46,306 nucleotides of DNA. Origin: Actinomycetota bacterium (GTDB lineage Bacteria; Actinomycetota; Acidimicrobiia; Acidimicrobiales; VFJN01). The DNA is taken from NCBI GenBank assembly GCA_009886035.1, contig VFJN01000049.1, forward strand, positions 1 through 46,306. The letters run 5' to 3'. Below are positions 24,457-32,296 of the stretch, one piece after another. Under the pieces are notes generated by a model that saw nothing but the letters and a program-made list of their open reading frames with translations, searched no databases and was not told where the DNA came from. A program made the position numbers and the translations under genes. The first letter of the stretch is position 1, and each line of letters begins with the position of its first letter.

Positions 24457-25197
24457 TTAGCCGAAGGTGGCGTCGGTGAGTCGGCCCACCGCCATGGTCA
24501 CCGCCATGGCCAGGCTCCCCCCCACCGCCACTCGCACCATCGCATTGAGCCGGGGGGCGCCGCCGAGGGCCGCCGCCAACACCCCCAAGGCGGCCAGCAC
24601 CACCAAGGCCACCACGATGGTCACCGCCGATCGACCCGCCCCGGGGGCGAGCACATAGGCACTAAGGGGTAGGGAAGCCCCGAGGGAAAATGCCACCGCT
24701 GAGGTGGCGGCGGCCTGAACCGGCCGTGCCGTGGTGACCTCGCTGAGGCCGAGTTCGTCCCGGGCATGAGCCACCAGAGCACCCGCCTCGGTGAGTTGGC
24801 GGGCCACCTCCGAAGCCAGTTCAGGCTCCAGCCCCCGTTGACGCCAGATCACGGCCAGTTCCTCCAACTCGGCTCGCGGGTGGTCGCGCAACGCCTGTTC
24901 TTCCATACGGAGATCGGCGTGTTCGATGTCGCGCTGGGAGGCCACCGAGACGTACTCCCCTGTTCCCATGGACAACGCCCCGGCCACCAGCCCGGCGAGG
25001 CCGGCAATGCGCACATCCCCGGTGGAGGCCCCACTGCTCGCCACGCCCACGATCAACGCGGCGGTGGACACCACCCCGTCGTTGGCCCCGAGGACCGCGG
25101 CGCGCAGCCACCCCGACCGGTGTGAACGATGCGACTCCGTGTGGTGGTGATGGTCCGGCGGCAACCCCGAAATGGGAACGTCATTGGTCTTGCGCAT
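24457..25197 (-). CDS. VIT1/CCC1-family metal transporter
   Basis: A 246-aa membrane protein. A His-rich N-terminus (DHHHHTESHRSH) precedes GWLRAAVLGANDGVVSTAALIVGV, the diagnostic first helix of the vacuolar iron transporter family. AGALSMGTGEYVSVASQRDIE is the second. A cytoplasmic Glu-rich stretch (about 95-150) corresponds to the metal-binding domain of VIT1. Three more helices follow, and five are predicted in total. It likely moves Fe2+ or Mn2+ out of the cytoplasm. It is divergent from the RibD-C gene by 32 bp and lies 43 bp upstream of the Mo-enzyme gene on the same strand. Confidence 0.9.
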   Translation of the reverse strand: MRKTNDVPISGLPPDHHHHTESHRSHRSGWLRAAVLGANDGVVSTAALIVGVASSGASTGDVRIAGLAGLVAGALSMGTGEYVSVASQRDIEHADLRMEEQALRDHPRAELEELAVIWRQRGLEPELASEVARQLTEAGALVAHARDELGLSEVTTARPVQAAATSAVAFSLGASLPLSAYVLAPGAGRSAVTIVVALVVLAALGVLAAALGGAPRLNAMVRVAVGGSLAMAVTMAVGRLTDATFG

Positions 25198-25229
25198 GCC
25201 ACCAGCCTGCCACCACTAGCGTCATTTCC

Positions 25230-25970
25230 ATGCGACGGTTGTGGCCTCATCCAGGCGAAGTCGAAGACATTGCCCCCACCGTGGCCGCCGATGCCCGCCC
25301 ACCGTGGCCCACGCGCCCGTGGCTCCTCGTGAACATGATCACCTCCCTCGACGGCGCGATCGCCATCGATGGCCGCTCCGGCGGCCTGGGCGGGCCGGCC
25401 GATGCCGCCTTGTTCTCGGCGCTACGGGGCATAGCCGACGTGATCCTCGTGGGTGCCGGAACCGCCCGAGCCGAGAACTATGGGCCCCCCCGACCGTCTG
25501 CCGCCACCCGCCGCGCCCGCCAGGACCGGGGGCAAGCACCGGCACCGCGCCTCGCGGTGGTCACCCGGTCACTCACCCTCGACTTGGCGGCCCCGCTTTT
25601 CGCCGAGGCGGAGGAACGGCCCTTCATCATCGCCCCCGGTGCCGCCGACCCCACTCGACTAGCAGAGGTGGCCAAGGTGGCGGAGGTAGTGCTGACCGGC
25701 GAGGCCGAGGTTGATCTCACGGCCGCGCTGGCCCAGTTGCGCCAGGCCGGCGTGGCGGTCATCACCTCGGAAGGCGGGCCCACTCTCAACGCGAGCCTGG
25801 CGGCGGAGGATCTCATCGACGAGTGGGCCATGTCGGTCGCCCCCCGGTTGGTCGGCGGAGACGCCGCCCGGGCGGTGATGGGCGCACCCTCGGTAGACCA
25901 CCGCTACCACCTCGACCGCTTGCTGGAAGGCGACGGCATTCTTCTGAGCCGGTGGCTTCGCCAGCGCTGA
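25230..25970 (+). CDS. RibD C-terminal-domain (pyrimidine reductase-like) protein
   Basis: A 246-aa stand-alone RibD_C/dihydrofolate-reductase-like domain. WLLVNMITSLDGAIAIDGRSGGLGG carries the N-terminal substrate site. DVILVGAGTARAENYGPPR binds NADPH, and VITSEGGPTLNASLAAEDLIDEW is the C-terminal signature. Homologues reduce the riboflavin precursor or related pyrimidines. No deaminase domain and no rib genes are nearby, so a riboflavin role is only possible. It converges on nrdR with a 5-bp gap. Confidence 0.85.
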   Translation: MRRLWPHPGEVEDIAPTVAADARPPWPTRPWLLVNMITSLDGAIAIDGRSGGLGGPADAALFSALRGIADVILVGAGTARAENYGPPRPSAATRRARQDRGQAPAPRLAVVTRSLTLDLAAPLFAEAEERPFIIAPGAADPTRLAEVAKVAEVVLTGEAEVDLTAALAQLRQAGVAVITSEGGPTLNASLAAEDLIDEWAMSVAPRLVGGDAARAVMGAPSVDHRYHLDRLLEGDGILLSRWLRQR

Positions 25971-25975
25971 GACCG

Positions 25976-26464
25976 CTAGTGGCGTTTGGGTTCAGTGCGT
26001 TTGGACAGCATCGTCACTTCGCGCTCGAAGTCGCCGAGGTCGTCGAAGCCCAGGTAGACGCTGGCGAAGCGGACCCCCGCCACCGGGTCGGCCTCCCGTA
26101 ACTGTTCCAGCACCGCCTTGCCCACCACCGCCGAGGTGATCTCGGGGCCACCCTCCAGTCGCAGGGCATCTTCGATCGTCGTGATCAAGGCATCGAGTGA
26201 CTCACCCCCGTCCGCCTCCATGGGCCGCCCCTTGGCGGCCAAGCGGATGCCCAGCGCCACCTTCTCTCTATCGAAGGGCTGGCGGTCGCCGGAACGCTTC
26301 ACCACCACCAACACCGATTCCTCGAGGCGCTCAAAGGTGGTGAAGCGATGTTCGCACTGCACACAAGCCCGGCGGCGACGGATGGCCGAACCATCGTCGG
26401 CCTGCCGGGAATCCACCACCTTGTCGTCGTAGGAACCACACCCGGGGCATCGCACGACCTCCAC
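25976..26464 (-). CDS. nrdR: Transcriptional repressor NrdR
   Basis: A 162-aa ATP-cone regulator of ribonucleotide reductase genes. The N-terminal zinc ribbon uses Cys6, Cys9, Cys34 and Cys37 (RCPGCG...ACVQC), with RRRRACVQCEHRFTTFE contacting DNA. The ATP-cone (about 50-140) starts VVVKRSGDRQPFDREKVALG and senses dATP/ATP. GTG 26464 is the start used; a GTG at 26455 would give the more usual VRCPGC beginning. It lies 18 bp behind the LysM gene, probably on one transcript, as in mycobacteria (lexA / Rv2719c / nrdR). The paired boxes upstream of nrdJ are its likely target. Confidence 0.96.
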   Translation of the reverse strand: MEVVRCPGCGSYDDKVVDSRQADDGSAIRRRRACVQCEHRFTTFERLEESVLVVVKRSGDRQPFDREKVALGIRLAAKGRPMEADGGESLDALITTIEDALRLEGGPEITSAVVGKAVLEQLREADPVAGVRFASVYLGFDDLGDFEREVTMLSKRTEPKRH

Positions 26465-26482
26465 GTTAGTGGGGTGAAGACC

Positions 26483-26935
26483 TCAGGGAACCGGCAACTC
26501 CACCTCTTGACCGACCACGATCAGATCGCCACCGTTGCGGGCCACGATCTGATCGACGGTGGCCCGCACATCGGCGCTGGGCGCCGTCGCCGTGGCCGCA
26601 ATCGACCACAGCGTGTCGCCCGGTTGAACCACCACGGTGCGAGCAGCCACCCCGGGCGTACCAATGGCAGCGACCGGGGTGGGCGAGAGTTCGCCGGCGG
26701 CGGGAGAGGGGATACCGCCGGCGATCCTGGCCATGGCAGTGATGGCCAGGAGAGTGAGGGCAACAACCATGGCGAGCGACACCAAAGCGACACCCACGCG
26801 GCGGCGCCGGAAGGTGGCCTGGGCGGCAAGGCGCCTCGGCGCACGGCCGCCCTCGAGCACCCGAAGGGCCCGACGAGCAGGCACCGCCGGACGATCGGGT
26901 AAGGCGGAGGGTTGGAAGGCAAGGGCGGAGGACAT
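26483..26935 (-). CDS. LysM membrane protein, probable SOS cell-division inhibitor (YneA/ChiZ-like)
   Basis: A 150-aa protein. A 45-residue basic cytoplasmic N-terminus precedes one membrane helix (about 47-68). A Pro/Thr-rich spacer leads to a C-terminal LysM domain (99-149; VVVQPGDTLWSIAATA, then QIVARNGGDLIVVGQEVELP) that binds peptidoglycan. GAGGAGA, 9 nt before ATG 26935, sets the start. It is divergent from lexA, with LexA boxes in between. This layout matches Bacillus YneA and mycobacterial Rv2719c/ChiZ, which block division during DNA damage. That function is inferred from architecture and context. nrdR follows 18 bp downstream. Confidence 0.85.
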   Translation of the reverse strand: MSSALAFQPSALPDRPAVPARRALRVLEGGRAPRRLAAQATFRRRRVGVALVSLAMVVALTLLAITAMARIAGGIPSPAAGELSPTPVAAIGTPGVAARTVVVQPGDTLWSIAATATAPSADVRATVDQIVARNGGDLIVVGQEVELPVP

Positions 26936-26983
26936 GGGGCTAAGTCTCCTCAGGGGGTGTGACAGGACTGGACGGGCGTGACG

Positions 26984-26997
26984 GGAACACCCGTTCG
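26984..26997 (-). promoter_or_regulatory. LexA box 1 (LysM-proximal)
   Basis: GGAACACCCGTTCG fits the actinobacterial SOS box CGAAC-N4-GTTCG with one end mismatch. It lies about 50 bp upstream of the LysM start, just downstream of the predicted -10. Confidence 0.8.
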
Positions 26998-27006
26998 CTC
27001 CCCTGT

Positions 27007-27037
27007 ACCATACCCCCGAACACTCGTTCGCCGTCAA
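27007..27037 (-). promoter_or_regulatory. Predicted LysM-nrdR promoter
   Basis: On the minus strand, TTGACG (27037-27032) and TATGGT (27012-27007) lie 19 bp apart with LexA box 2 inside the spacer. The spacer is slightly long, so the -10 assignment is tentative. Confidence 0.45.
27017..27030. promoter_or_regulatory. LexA box 2 (perfect)
   Basis: CGAACACTCGTTCG is a full match to the SOS consensus. It lies in the middle of the lexA/LysM divergent region and inside the predicted LysM promoter spacer. Confidence 0.9.
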
Positions 27038-27062
27038 GCCCCAACATCGCACAGCCGTTCGA

Positions 27063-27076
27063 CGAACGGGTGTTCT
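27063..27076 (+). promoter_or_regulatory. lexA: LexA box 3 (lexA autoregulation)
   Basis: CGAACGGGTGTTCT overlaps the first base of the predicted lexA -35 element, the right place for autorepression. A reversed GTTCG-A-CGAAC palindrome abuts it on the left. Confidence 0.85.
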
Positions 27077-27104
27077 TGCCATCCCCCACCCCCCGTCGTA
27101 GGAT
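27076..27104 (+). promoter_or_regulatory. lexA: Predicted lexA promoter
   Basis: TTGCCA (27076-27081) and TAGGAT (27099-27104) are separated by 17 bp, with the start expected near 27111. LexA box 3 overlaps the -35. Confidence 0.65.
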
Positions 27105-27139
27105 CCCGAACATCCGTACCCCTCCGAAGGACTCCCACC

Positions 27140-27772
27140 ATGGCTGATGTCACCCTCACCCCGCGCCAACGCGAGGTCCTCGAGGTCATCGAGAAGTTCC
27201 AACGCGACCGCGGCTTCCCGCCCTCGGTGCGCGAAATCGGTCTGGCGGTGGGCCTCACCTCCCCCTCCACCGTTCATGCGCACCTCTCTACGCTCCAAAA
27301 ACTTGGCTTCCTCCGCCGCGACCCGTCTAAGCCGCGAGCTATCGAAGTGCGCTTCGACGCCACCTCGGGCGCACCGGTAGAACGCCGTCCGGTGCGCCAC
27401 GTGCCCCTCGTGGGCGATGTGGCCGCTGGCACCGATGTGCTCGCTCAGGAAAACATCGAAGAGACCCTCCCCCTCCCGGCCGATTTCACCGGCGAAGGCG
27501 ACCTGTTCATGCTGCGGGTGCGCGGCGATTCGATGGTGGACGCGGCCATCGTGGACGGCGACTACATCGTGTGTCATGCCCAGTCCACCGCCGACAACGG
27601 CGACATCGTGGTGGCAGGCATCCCCGGCGACGAAGCCACCGTGAAGACCTACACCCGCAAAGGTCGCCACGTGATCCTCCTCCCCGCCAACGCCCGCCTC
27701 TCCCCCATGGAATTCGATGCCGACGAGGTCGCCGTGTTCGGCCGGGTTGTCACCGTCCTGCGCCGCCTCTGA
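27140..27772 (+). CDS. lexA: LexA repressor (SOS regulator)
   Basis: A 210-aa self-cleaving repressor. The winged helix-turn-helix occupies 1-70 (LTPRQREVLEVIEKF; PPSVREIGLAVGL; STVHAHLSTLQKLGFLRR). The cleavage bond is Ala96-Gly97 in VGDVAAGTD. The protease dyad is Ser131 (RGDSMVDA) and Lys169 (EATVKTY). ATG 27140 has CGAAGGA 9 nt upstream, and an upstream in-frame ATG runs through the operator region. Three LexA boxes lie in the divergent region shared with the LysM gene. RecA, encoded at 37856-38926, triggers its cleavage. Confidence 0.97.
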   Translation: MADVTLTPRQREVLEVIEKFQRDRGFPPSVREIGLAVGLTSPSTVHAHLSTLQKLGFLRRDPSKPRAIEVRFDATSGAPVERRPVRHVPLVGDVAAGTDVLAQENIEETLPLPADFTGEGDLFMLRVRGDSMVDAAIVDGDYIVCHAQSTADNGDIVVAGIPGDEATVKTYTRKGRHVILLPANARLSPMEFDADEVAVFGRVVTVLRRL

Positions 27773-27810
27773 CCACCCCCGACTACCGCTCTCGGCCTCC
27801 CTGACTAACA

Positions 27811-29073
27811 ATGGAGGTAATGACGGTCATTCGCCGCTGGGCGCTCTCGTTGCTGGCGGTTGGCCTGGGGGTCGCGTGGGCCGGGCCCTCGGCGCAGGCT
27901 GTATCCCCCACCGTTGATGATCCGATCTTCACCCAGGGCCTCCAGTGGGGTTTGGAGCAGATCCACGCACCGGACGGGTGGGCCATCGCCACCGGCGAGG
28001 GCATCACCATCGCCATCATCGATTCGGGAGTGGACCTCACCCATGAGGACCTCCGCAGCAAACTGACCGCTCAGGCCAACTGCGTGGGCTCCCAGGGGGA
28101 TTCCACCCGGTGCACCGGATCAGCGCAGGACGATCACGGCCACGGCACCCACGTGGCCGGCATCGCCCTGGCCTCCACCAACAACGGCGTGGGGATGGCG
28201 GGGGTGGCCCCCAACGCCCAGCTGATGGCCGTACGAGTCCTCTCCAACCAGTGCGGAGATGCGGCCCCCGCTTGTGACGCCACCGGCACCTCGGAGGACG
28301 TGTCGGCCGGGATTCGCTGGGCCACCGATCACGGCGCCGACATCATCAACCTCTCGCTCGGGGGCGGGGCCGAGCAATCCGCCATGGGCTGCTCGTTCTG
28401 CGAGGCCATCGACTACGCCTGGAGCAAGGACGTCATCGTGGTGCTCGCGGCGGGCAACGACTCGGTACTCCCGGATAGTTTCTCCACCAAACCGGTGATC
28501 ATCGTGAGCGCCACCAACCGCGCCGACGCCCCCGCGTCCTACTCGCGTAACCGCACGACGTTCCTCGCCTCAGCCCGTTGGGCGGTGGCCGCGCCCGGTG
28601 GTGAGGACGATGCTCCCGGGCCGACGGACTGCTCCACCGACGGTAATCCTCAGGGCATCATCTCCGCCTACTGGGTGCCGAAGGAATCCAACCGATACGC
28701 CTGCGTGGCCGGTACCTCGATGGCCAGCGCCCACACGGCGGGCGGCCTCGCCGTGCTCCTCAGCACCGGTCTCACCCCCGAGGCCGCCATCGACCGCCTC
28801 CTGGCCACCGCCGACGATCTCGGAGCGCCCGGCCGTGATGACGACTACGGCGTGGGCCGCATCAACCTCGCCGCCGCCGTAGATCCCGCCGTACCCGGCG
28901 TGGCTGACCCAGGCCCGACGAGCCGGGAGGAGACCCTGGCGGTCGTCGCCACCTCCACCAGCACCGACACACTCACCACCGCGGAGATAAGGGCCATCCT
29001 GGTGATCCTGCTCGCCACCGCCGGCGCCACCGCCCTCGGGGCCTCCCAGCTGGTCAAACGCCAATACTCCTGA
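27811..29073 (+). CDS. Membrane-anchored S8 subtilisin-like serine protease
   Basis: A 420-aa exported protease. The signal peptide (MTVIRRWALSLLAVGLGVAW, ending AQA) is followed by the subtilase domain with Asp71 (IIDSGVD), His111 (DHGHGTHVAG) and Ser303 (GTSMASAH). Six or more Cys suggest disulfides. A Thr/Ser linker and a C-terminal membrane helix (about 388-408) with a basic QLVKRQYS tail anchor it outside the cell. The layout resembles mycosins but no type VII secretion gene is present. Two starts are possible: ATG 27811, or ATG 27820 right after GGAGGT. No prodomain is obvious. Confidence 0.88.
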   Translation: MEVMTVIRRWALSLLAVGLGVAWAGPSAQAVSPTVDDPIFTQGLQWGLEQIHAPDGWAIATGEGITIAIIDSGVDLTHEDLRSKLTAQANCVGSQGDSTRCTGSAQDDHGHGTHVAGIALASTNNGVGMAGVAPNAQLMAVRVLSNQCGDAAPACDATGTSEDVSAGIRWATDHGADIINLSLGGGAEQSAMGCSFCEAIDYAWSKDVIVVLAAGNDSVLPDSFSTKPVIIVSATNRADAPASYSRNRTTFLASARWAVAAPGGEDDAPGPTDCSTDGNPQGIISAYWVPKESNRYACVAGTSMASAHTAGGLAVLLSTGLTPEAAIDRLLATADDLGAPGRDDDYGVGRINLAAAVDPAVPGVADPGPTSREETLAVVATSTSTDTLTTAEIRAILVILLATAGATALGASQLVKRQYS

Positions 29074-29112
29074 GGGCACACCGCCACCGCCGGCGAGCCG
29101 GAGGAAGCGGGT

Positions 29113-30189
29113 CTAGCCCACCAACGGGGTAGTGAGGACAGCCGCCAAGACCGCATAGGACCGCTCGAGGGAGGCCCGATCGACCCGCTCGTCAGCCCGG
29201 TGCGCCAGGACGGCATCACCCGGACCGAGGTTGCAGGCCGGGATGCCCGCCGCCGCGAACCGCGCCACGTCGGTCCACCCCAACTTGGCCTGCACCGCCA
29301 AGTGATGGTCCTCCACCAACGAGCGCAGGACCGGGTGATCCAGACCGGGCAGAGCCCCCGCCGCCACCTCGATGAGGTGCACCTCGTCGCCGTCGTCAAG
29401 AGCGGGGGCAAGCAGGGCCCGCACCTCCGCCTCGGCCTGCTCGGGGCTGCGATCGGGGGCGAACCGCCGGTTGATCACCACGACCGCTGAATCGGGGACC
29501 ACGTTGCTGGCCACTCCGCCTGTCACCGACACGGCTTGCAGCGCCTCACGGAACTCACACCCCTGAATCACCGGGGCCCGCTCCTCGAAGGCCTCCACCG
29601 CCTGGAGCACGGCAGCCAGGCGGTGGATGGCATTACGGCCCATCCACGGTCGTGCGGTGTGGGCGCGCTCACCCCGCACCGTGACCTCCATCCGCAGTGT
29701 GCCCTGGCACCCAGCCTCCACTTCACCGCCGGTGGGCTCGCCGAGGATGGCCACATCCCCCGCCAGTAAATCGGGACGATCCGCCATGAGATGGGCGAGG
29801 CCGTTGTGCACCGCCGCCACCTCCTCGCCGGCGTAGAACACGAAGGTCACCTCCACTGCGGGATTCGGGATGGCCTCGGCCAGCGCCAACATCACCGCCA
29901 AGCCCCCCTTCATGTCCGAGGCCCCGAGGCCCCAGAGCACATCGCCCTCGATCCGAGCGACGGCATTTCCGTTAGCCGGCACCGTGTCGGTGTGGCCGGC
30001 CAAGATGACCCGATGCCCGTGCCCACCCTCGGTGCGGGCCACGAGGTTGGCCCCCACCCGCTCGACCACGAGGTGCGGAAGAGCCCGCAGACGGGCTTCC
30101 AGGTACGCCGTGAGGGCTGCCTCGTGGTGACTCTCGGAGGGAATGTCGACCAACGAGGCGGTGAGGGCCAGCAAATCGACAGAGGGCAT
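29113..30189 (-). CDS. dapE: Succinyl-diaminopimelate desuccinylase
   Basis: A 358-aa M20-family zinc hydrolase that removes succinate from N-succinyl-LL-diaminopimelate. Metal ligands and catalytic residues: His66 and Asp68 in AGHTDTVP, Asp92 in GASDMKGG, the Glu pair 122-123 in YAGEEV, and Glu in LGEPTGGEVE. The C-terminal ligand is the His in VLAHRADERV. GERAHTARPWMGRNAIH is the dimerisation/substrate strand. It is divergent from dapD by 48 bp, which pairs two steps of the same branch. Confidence 0.93.
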   Translation of the reverse strand: MPSVDLLALTASLVDIPSESHHEAALTAYLEARLRALPHLVVERVGANLVARTEGGHGHRVILAGHTDTVPANGNAVARIEGDVLWGLGASDMKGGLAVMLALAEAIPNPAVEVTFVFYAGEEVAAVHNGLAHLMADRPDLLAGDVAILGEPTGGEVEAGCQGTLRMEVTVRGERAHTARPWMGRNAIHRLAAVLQAVEAFEERAPVIQGCEFREALQAVSVTGGVASNVVPDSAVVVINRRFAPDRSPEQAEAEVRALLAPALDDGDEVHLIEVAAGALPGLDHPVLRSLVEDHHLAVQAKLGWTDVARFAAAGIPACNLGPGDAVLAHRADERVDRASLERSYAVLAAVLTTPLVG

Positions 30190-30237
30190 CCCCCCAGGTT
30201 ACGGGGTACGACCCCTCCCCCGGTACGGTTGGGCCCG

Positions 30238-31224
30238 ATGAGTGACACCGACCTCGCCTCTGGTGGCGCCCACGCCGTCGGGCTAGCCACCCACACCCCC
30301 CACGGCGGGGTGCTCGACACCTGGTTCCCGCAGCCTGAGCGCACCGAAGGCGGCAGCACCGCCGGCACCGAGGTGCTCACCGCCGACGCCGCCGTCGCCG
30401 CTCTGGGCGAGGCCGCCGGTGACGCCCTCGGCCCCGATGCCGGTCGCAACGTGACGATCGTGGCCGTGCACACCACCATCGCGGCGCTGTCCGATCCGCC
30501 GGTGGACACCCACGATGTCTACCTCCGTCTCCACCTTCTCTCCCACCGACTGGTGCGCCCCAACAGCATCAACCTCGCCGGCATCTTCGCGCTGCTGCCG
30601 ACAGTGGCCTGGACTCAACTCGGCCCAGTGGCGATCGACGAACTCCCCGCTGCCCAACTCCGGGCCCGAGCATCGGGCACGGCGTTGTACATACATTCCC
30701 TCGACAAGTTTCCGCCGATGGCCAACTACGTAACTCCCTCCGGGGTGCGGGTGGCGGACGCGTCCCGGGTGCGCCTCGGGGCCCACCTCGGCGAGGGCAC
30801 CACCGTGATGCATGAGGGTTACGTGAACTTCAACGCCGGAACCCTGGGCACGGCCATGGTGGAAGGCCGCATCAGTCAGGGGGTGGTGGTGGGCGACCAG
30901 TCCGACATCGGCGGCGGTGCCTCCATCATGGGCACCCTCTCCGGGGGTGGTACCGAGGTGGTCCAGATCGGTGAACGCTGTCTGCTCGGGGCCAATAGCG
31001 GCATCGGCATCTCTCTGGGCGACGAGTGCATCGTGGAGGCAGGCCTCTACATCACCGCGGGCACCCGCGTCACCCTTCCCGATGGCCAGGTGGTGAAGGC
31101 CCGCCAGTTGAGTGGGCGCTCCGGACTGCTGTTCATTCGCAACAGTGTCAGTGGCAGCGTGGAAGCCCGAGCCCGCTCGGGAGGGCCAATCCCACTCAAC
31201 ATGGATCTGCATGGCCACAACTGA
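30238..31224 (+). CDS. dapD: Tetrahydrodipicolinate N-succinyltransferase
   Basis: A 328-aa protein, close to the actinobacterial DapD type (about 317 aa in M. tuberculosis) and distinct from the E. coli form. The N-terminal domain includes VYLRLHLLSHRLVRPNSINL. The left-handed beta-helix runs through GAHLGEGTTVMHEGYVNFNA, MVEGRISQGVVVGDQSDIGG and CLLGANSGIGISLGDECIVE. It transfers succinyl from succinyl-CoA in meso-DAP/lysine synthesis. ATG 30238 lies just after a short divergent gap with dapE. Confidence 0.93.
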   Translation: MSDTDLASGGAHAVGLATHTPHGGVLDTWFPQPERTEGGSTAGTEVLTADAAVAALGEAAGDALGPDAGRNVTIVAVHTTIAALSDPPVDTHDVYLRLHLLSHRLVRPNSINLAGIFALLPTVAWTQLGPVAIDELPAAQLRARASGTALYIHSLDKFPPMANYVTPSGVRVADASRVRLGAHLGEGTTVMHEGYVNFNAGTLGTAMVEGRISQGVVVGDQSDIGGGASIMGTLSGGGTEVVQIGERCLLGANSGIGISLGDECIVEAGLYITAGTRVTLPDGQVVKARQLSGRSGLLFIRNSVSGSVEARARSGGPIPLNMDLHGHN

Positions 31225-32296
31225 AAACCCACTAGATTTTGACGCAATGAACGACCCCACCTCCCTCGGCGATGGCGCCACCCAGGCCGCGCTCGTGGGC
31301 TTCGGTCGCCAATTCGACACCGTGGCGAGTTCCGTGGCGGCCATTGCCGTGGGTCAGCGCGAACTCCTCGGGCGCCTGGCGGAGGCGGAAACCAAACGCC
31401 GTCAGGACGCGCTGGAACTGGGCCGTCGCCTCGAGGCCGTCGAAGGTGTGCTCCTCAATCTCGGGCTGGCCGACCGACTCGAAGATATCCTCGCCGCCCA
31501 CCAGGAGCACCAGGCCACCCTGCAACATCTCAGCGAGCGCACCGCGGCGCTCACCACGATGCTGGGTGAGTTGGTGGAGCGCCCCGTCGCCGCCAGCCCG
31601 GTTGCTCGGCCCGCTCGCCCTCTCCCCGAGGTGATCGTGCCCGACGTGGTGACGTTGCCCCTCAACATCGACGCCGACCTAGCCCCCTTGCGCGGCCAAC
31701 TGGTGGACCTGGCGGCCACCGCCGCCCATCAACGAGACGACCTCGCCCGGGTCGCCGATGCGGTAGCCACCCTCGGAGCCCGCCCGTCGGACCTGGCGGC
31801 CATGGGTCCGGTCATCGCCCGGGTCAACGACCTCACCAGTGCGGTGCAATCCATCAGCGGTCAGCTCCCGCAGCTGGGCGACAACGTCACCCACCGCCTG
31901 ACCGAGCACACCGATACGGCCCTCGCGGGGGTGCTGCGCCTTCTCGACGGCCGCCTCGCCGCCCTTCGCCGGGCTCTGGCCGACGCAGGGTCACCGAGCA
32001 CCTCCGCCACCGGCGAGGCCCCCCTCGATGCCGAAACCGTGATGGCGATAGCCCAGGCCAGTTGGAACCATCTGGAACAACGGATCGATACGGAGTTCGA
32101 TGACCTCGGCCGACAACTGCAGGCCATGGCCGCCTTGATCGAGGCGGTGGTCGTCTCCAATGAAGATTTGGCCAGCCGACCCATCGTGACGGGGGAACAG
32201 TTCCGCCGTGCCGCCACATCGGTCAAAGAGACCGTGGTGACCGCCAACCGAAACCGACGCCAGCGTCGGGGTGGACCCAAAAGTCTCGACTCCTAG
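31211..32296 (+). CDS. Hypothetical coiled-coil protein downstream of dapD
   Basis: A 361-aa protein with no family I recognise. It is almost entirely Ala/Leu/Glu/Arg-rich helix with several coiled-coil stretches (about 30-130: LGRLAEAETKRRQDALELGR; 190-330). A Pro/Val break lies near 145-165 and the C-terminus is basic (NRNRRQRRGG). No signal peptide or membrane helix. It looks like a filament or DNA/envelope scaffold protein. ATG 31211 overlaps the dapD end by 14 bp; ATG 31247 is an alternative. Its stop shares a CTAG with the converging dapC gene. Confidence 0.75.
   Translation: MATTENPLDFDAMNDPTSLGDGATQAALVGFGRQFDTVASSVAAIAVGQRELLGRLAEAETKRRQDALELGRRLEAVEGVLLNLGLADRLEDILAAHQEHQATLQHLSERTAALTTMLGELVERPVAASPVARPARPLPEVIVPDVVTLPLNIDADLAPLRGQLVDLAATAAHQRDDLARVADAVATLGARPSDLAAMGPVIARVNDLTSAVQSISGQLPQLGDNVTHRLTEHTDTALAGVLRLLDGRLAALRRALADAGSPSTSATGEAPLDAETVMAIAQASWNHLEQRIDTEFDDLGRQLQAMAALIEAVVVSNEDLASRPIVTGEQFRRAATSVKETVVTANRNRRQRRGGPKSLDS

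Noticed and set aside
22242-24479. Very long open frame (about 745 codons) on the plus strand
   Set aside because: It is exactly antisense to the molybdopterin oxidoreductase. High GC removes stops in the mirrored frame, and its product is His/Arg/Gly-rich without any domain.
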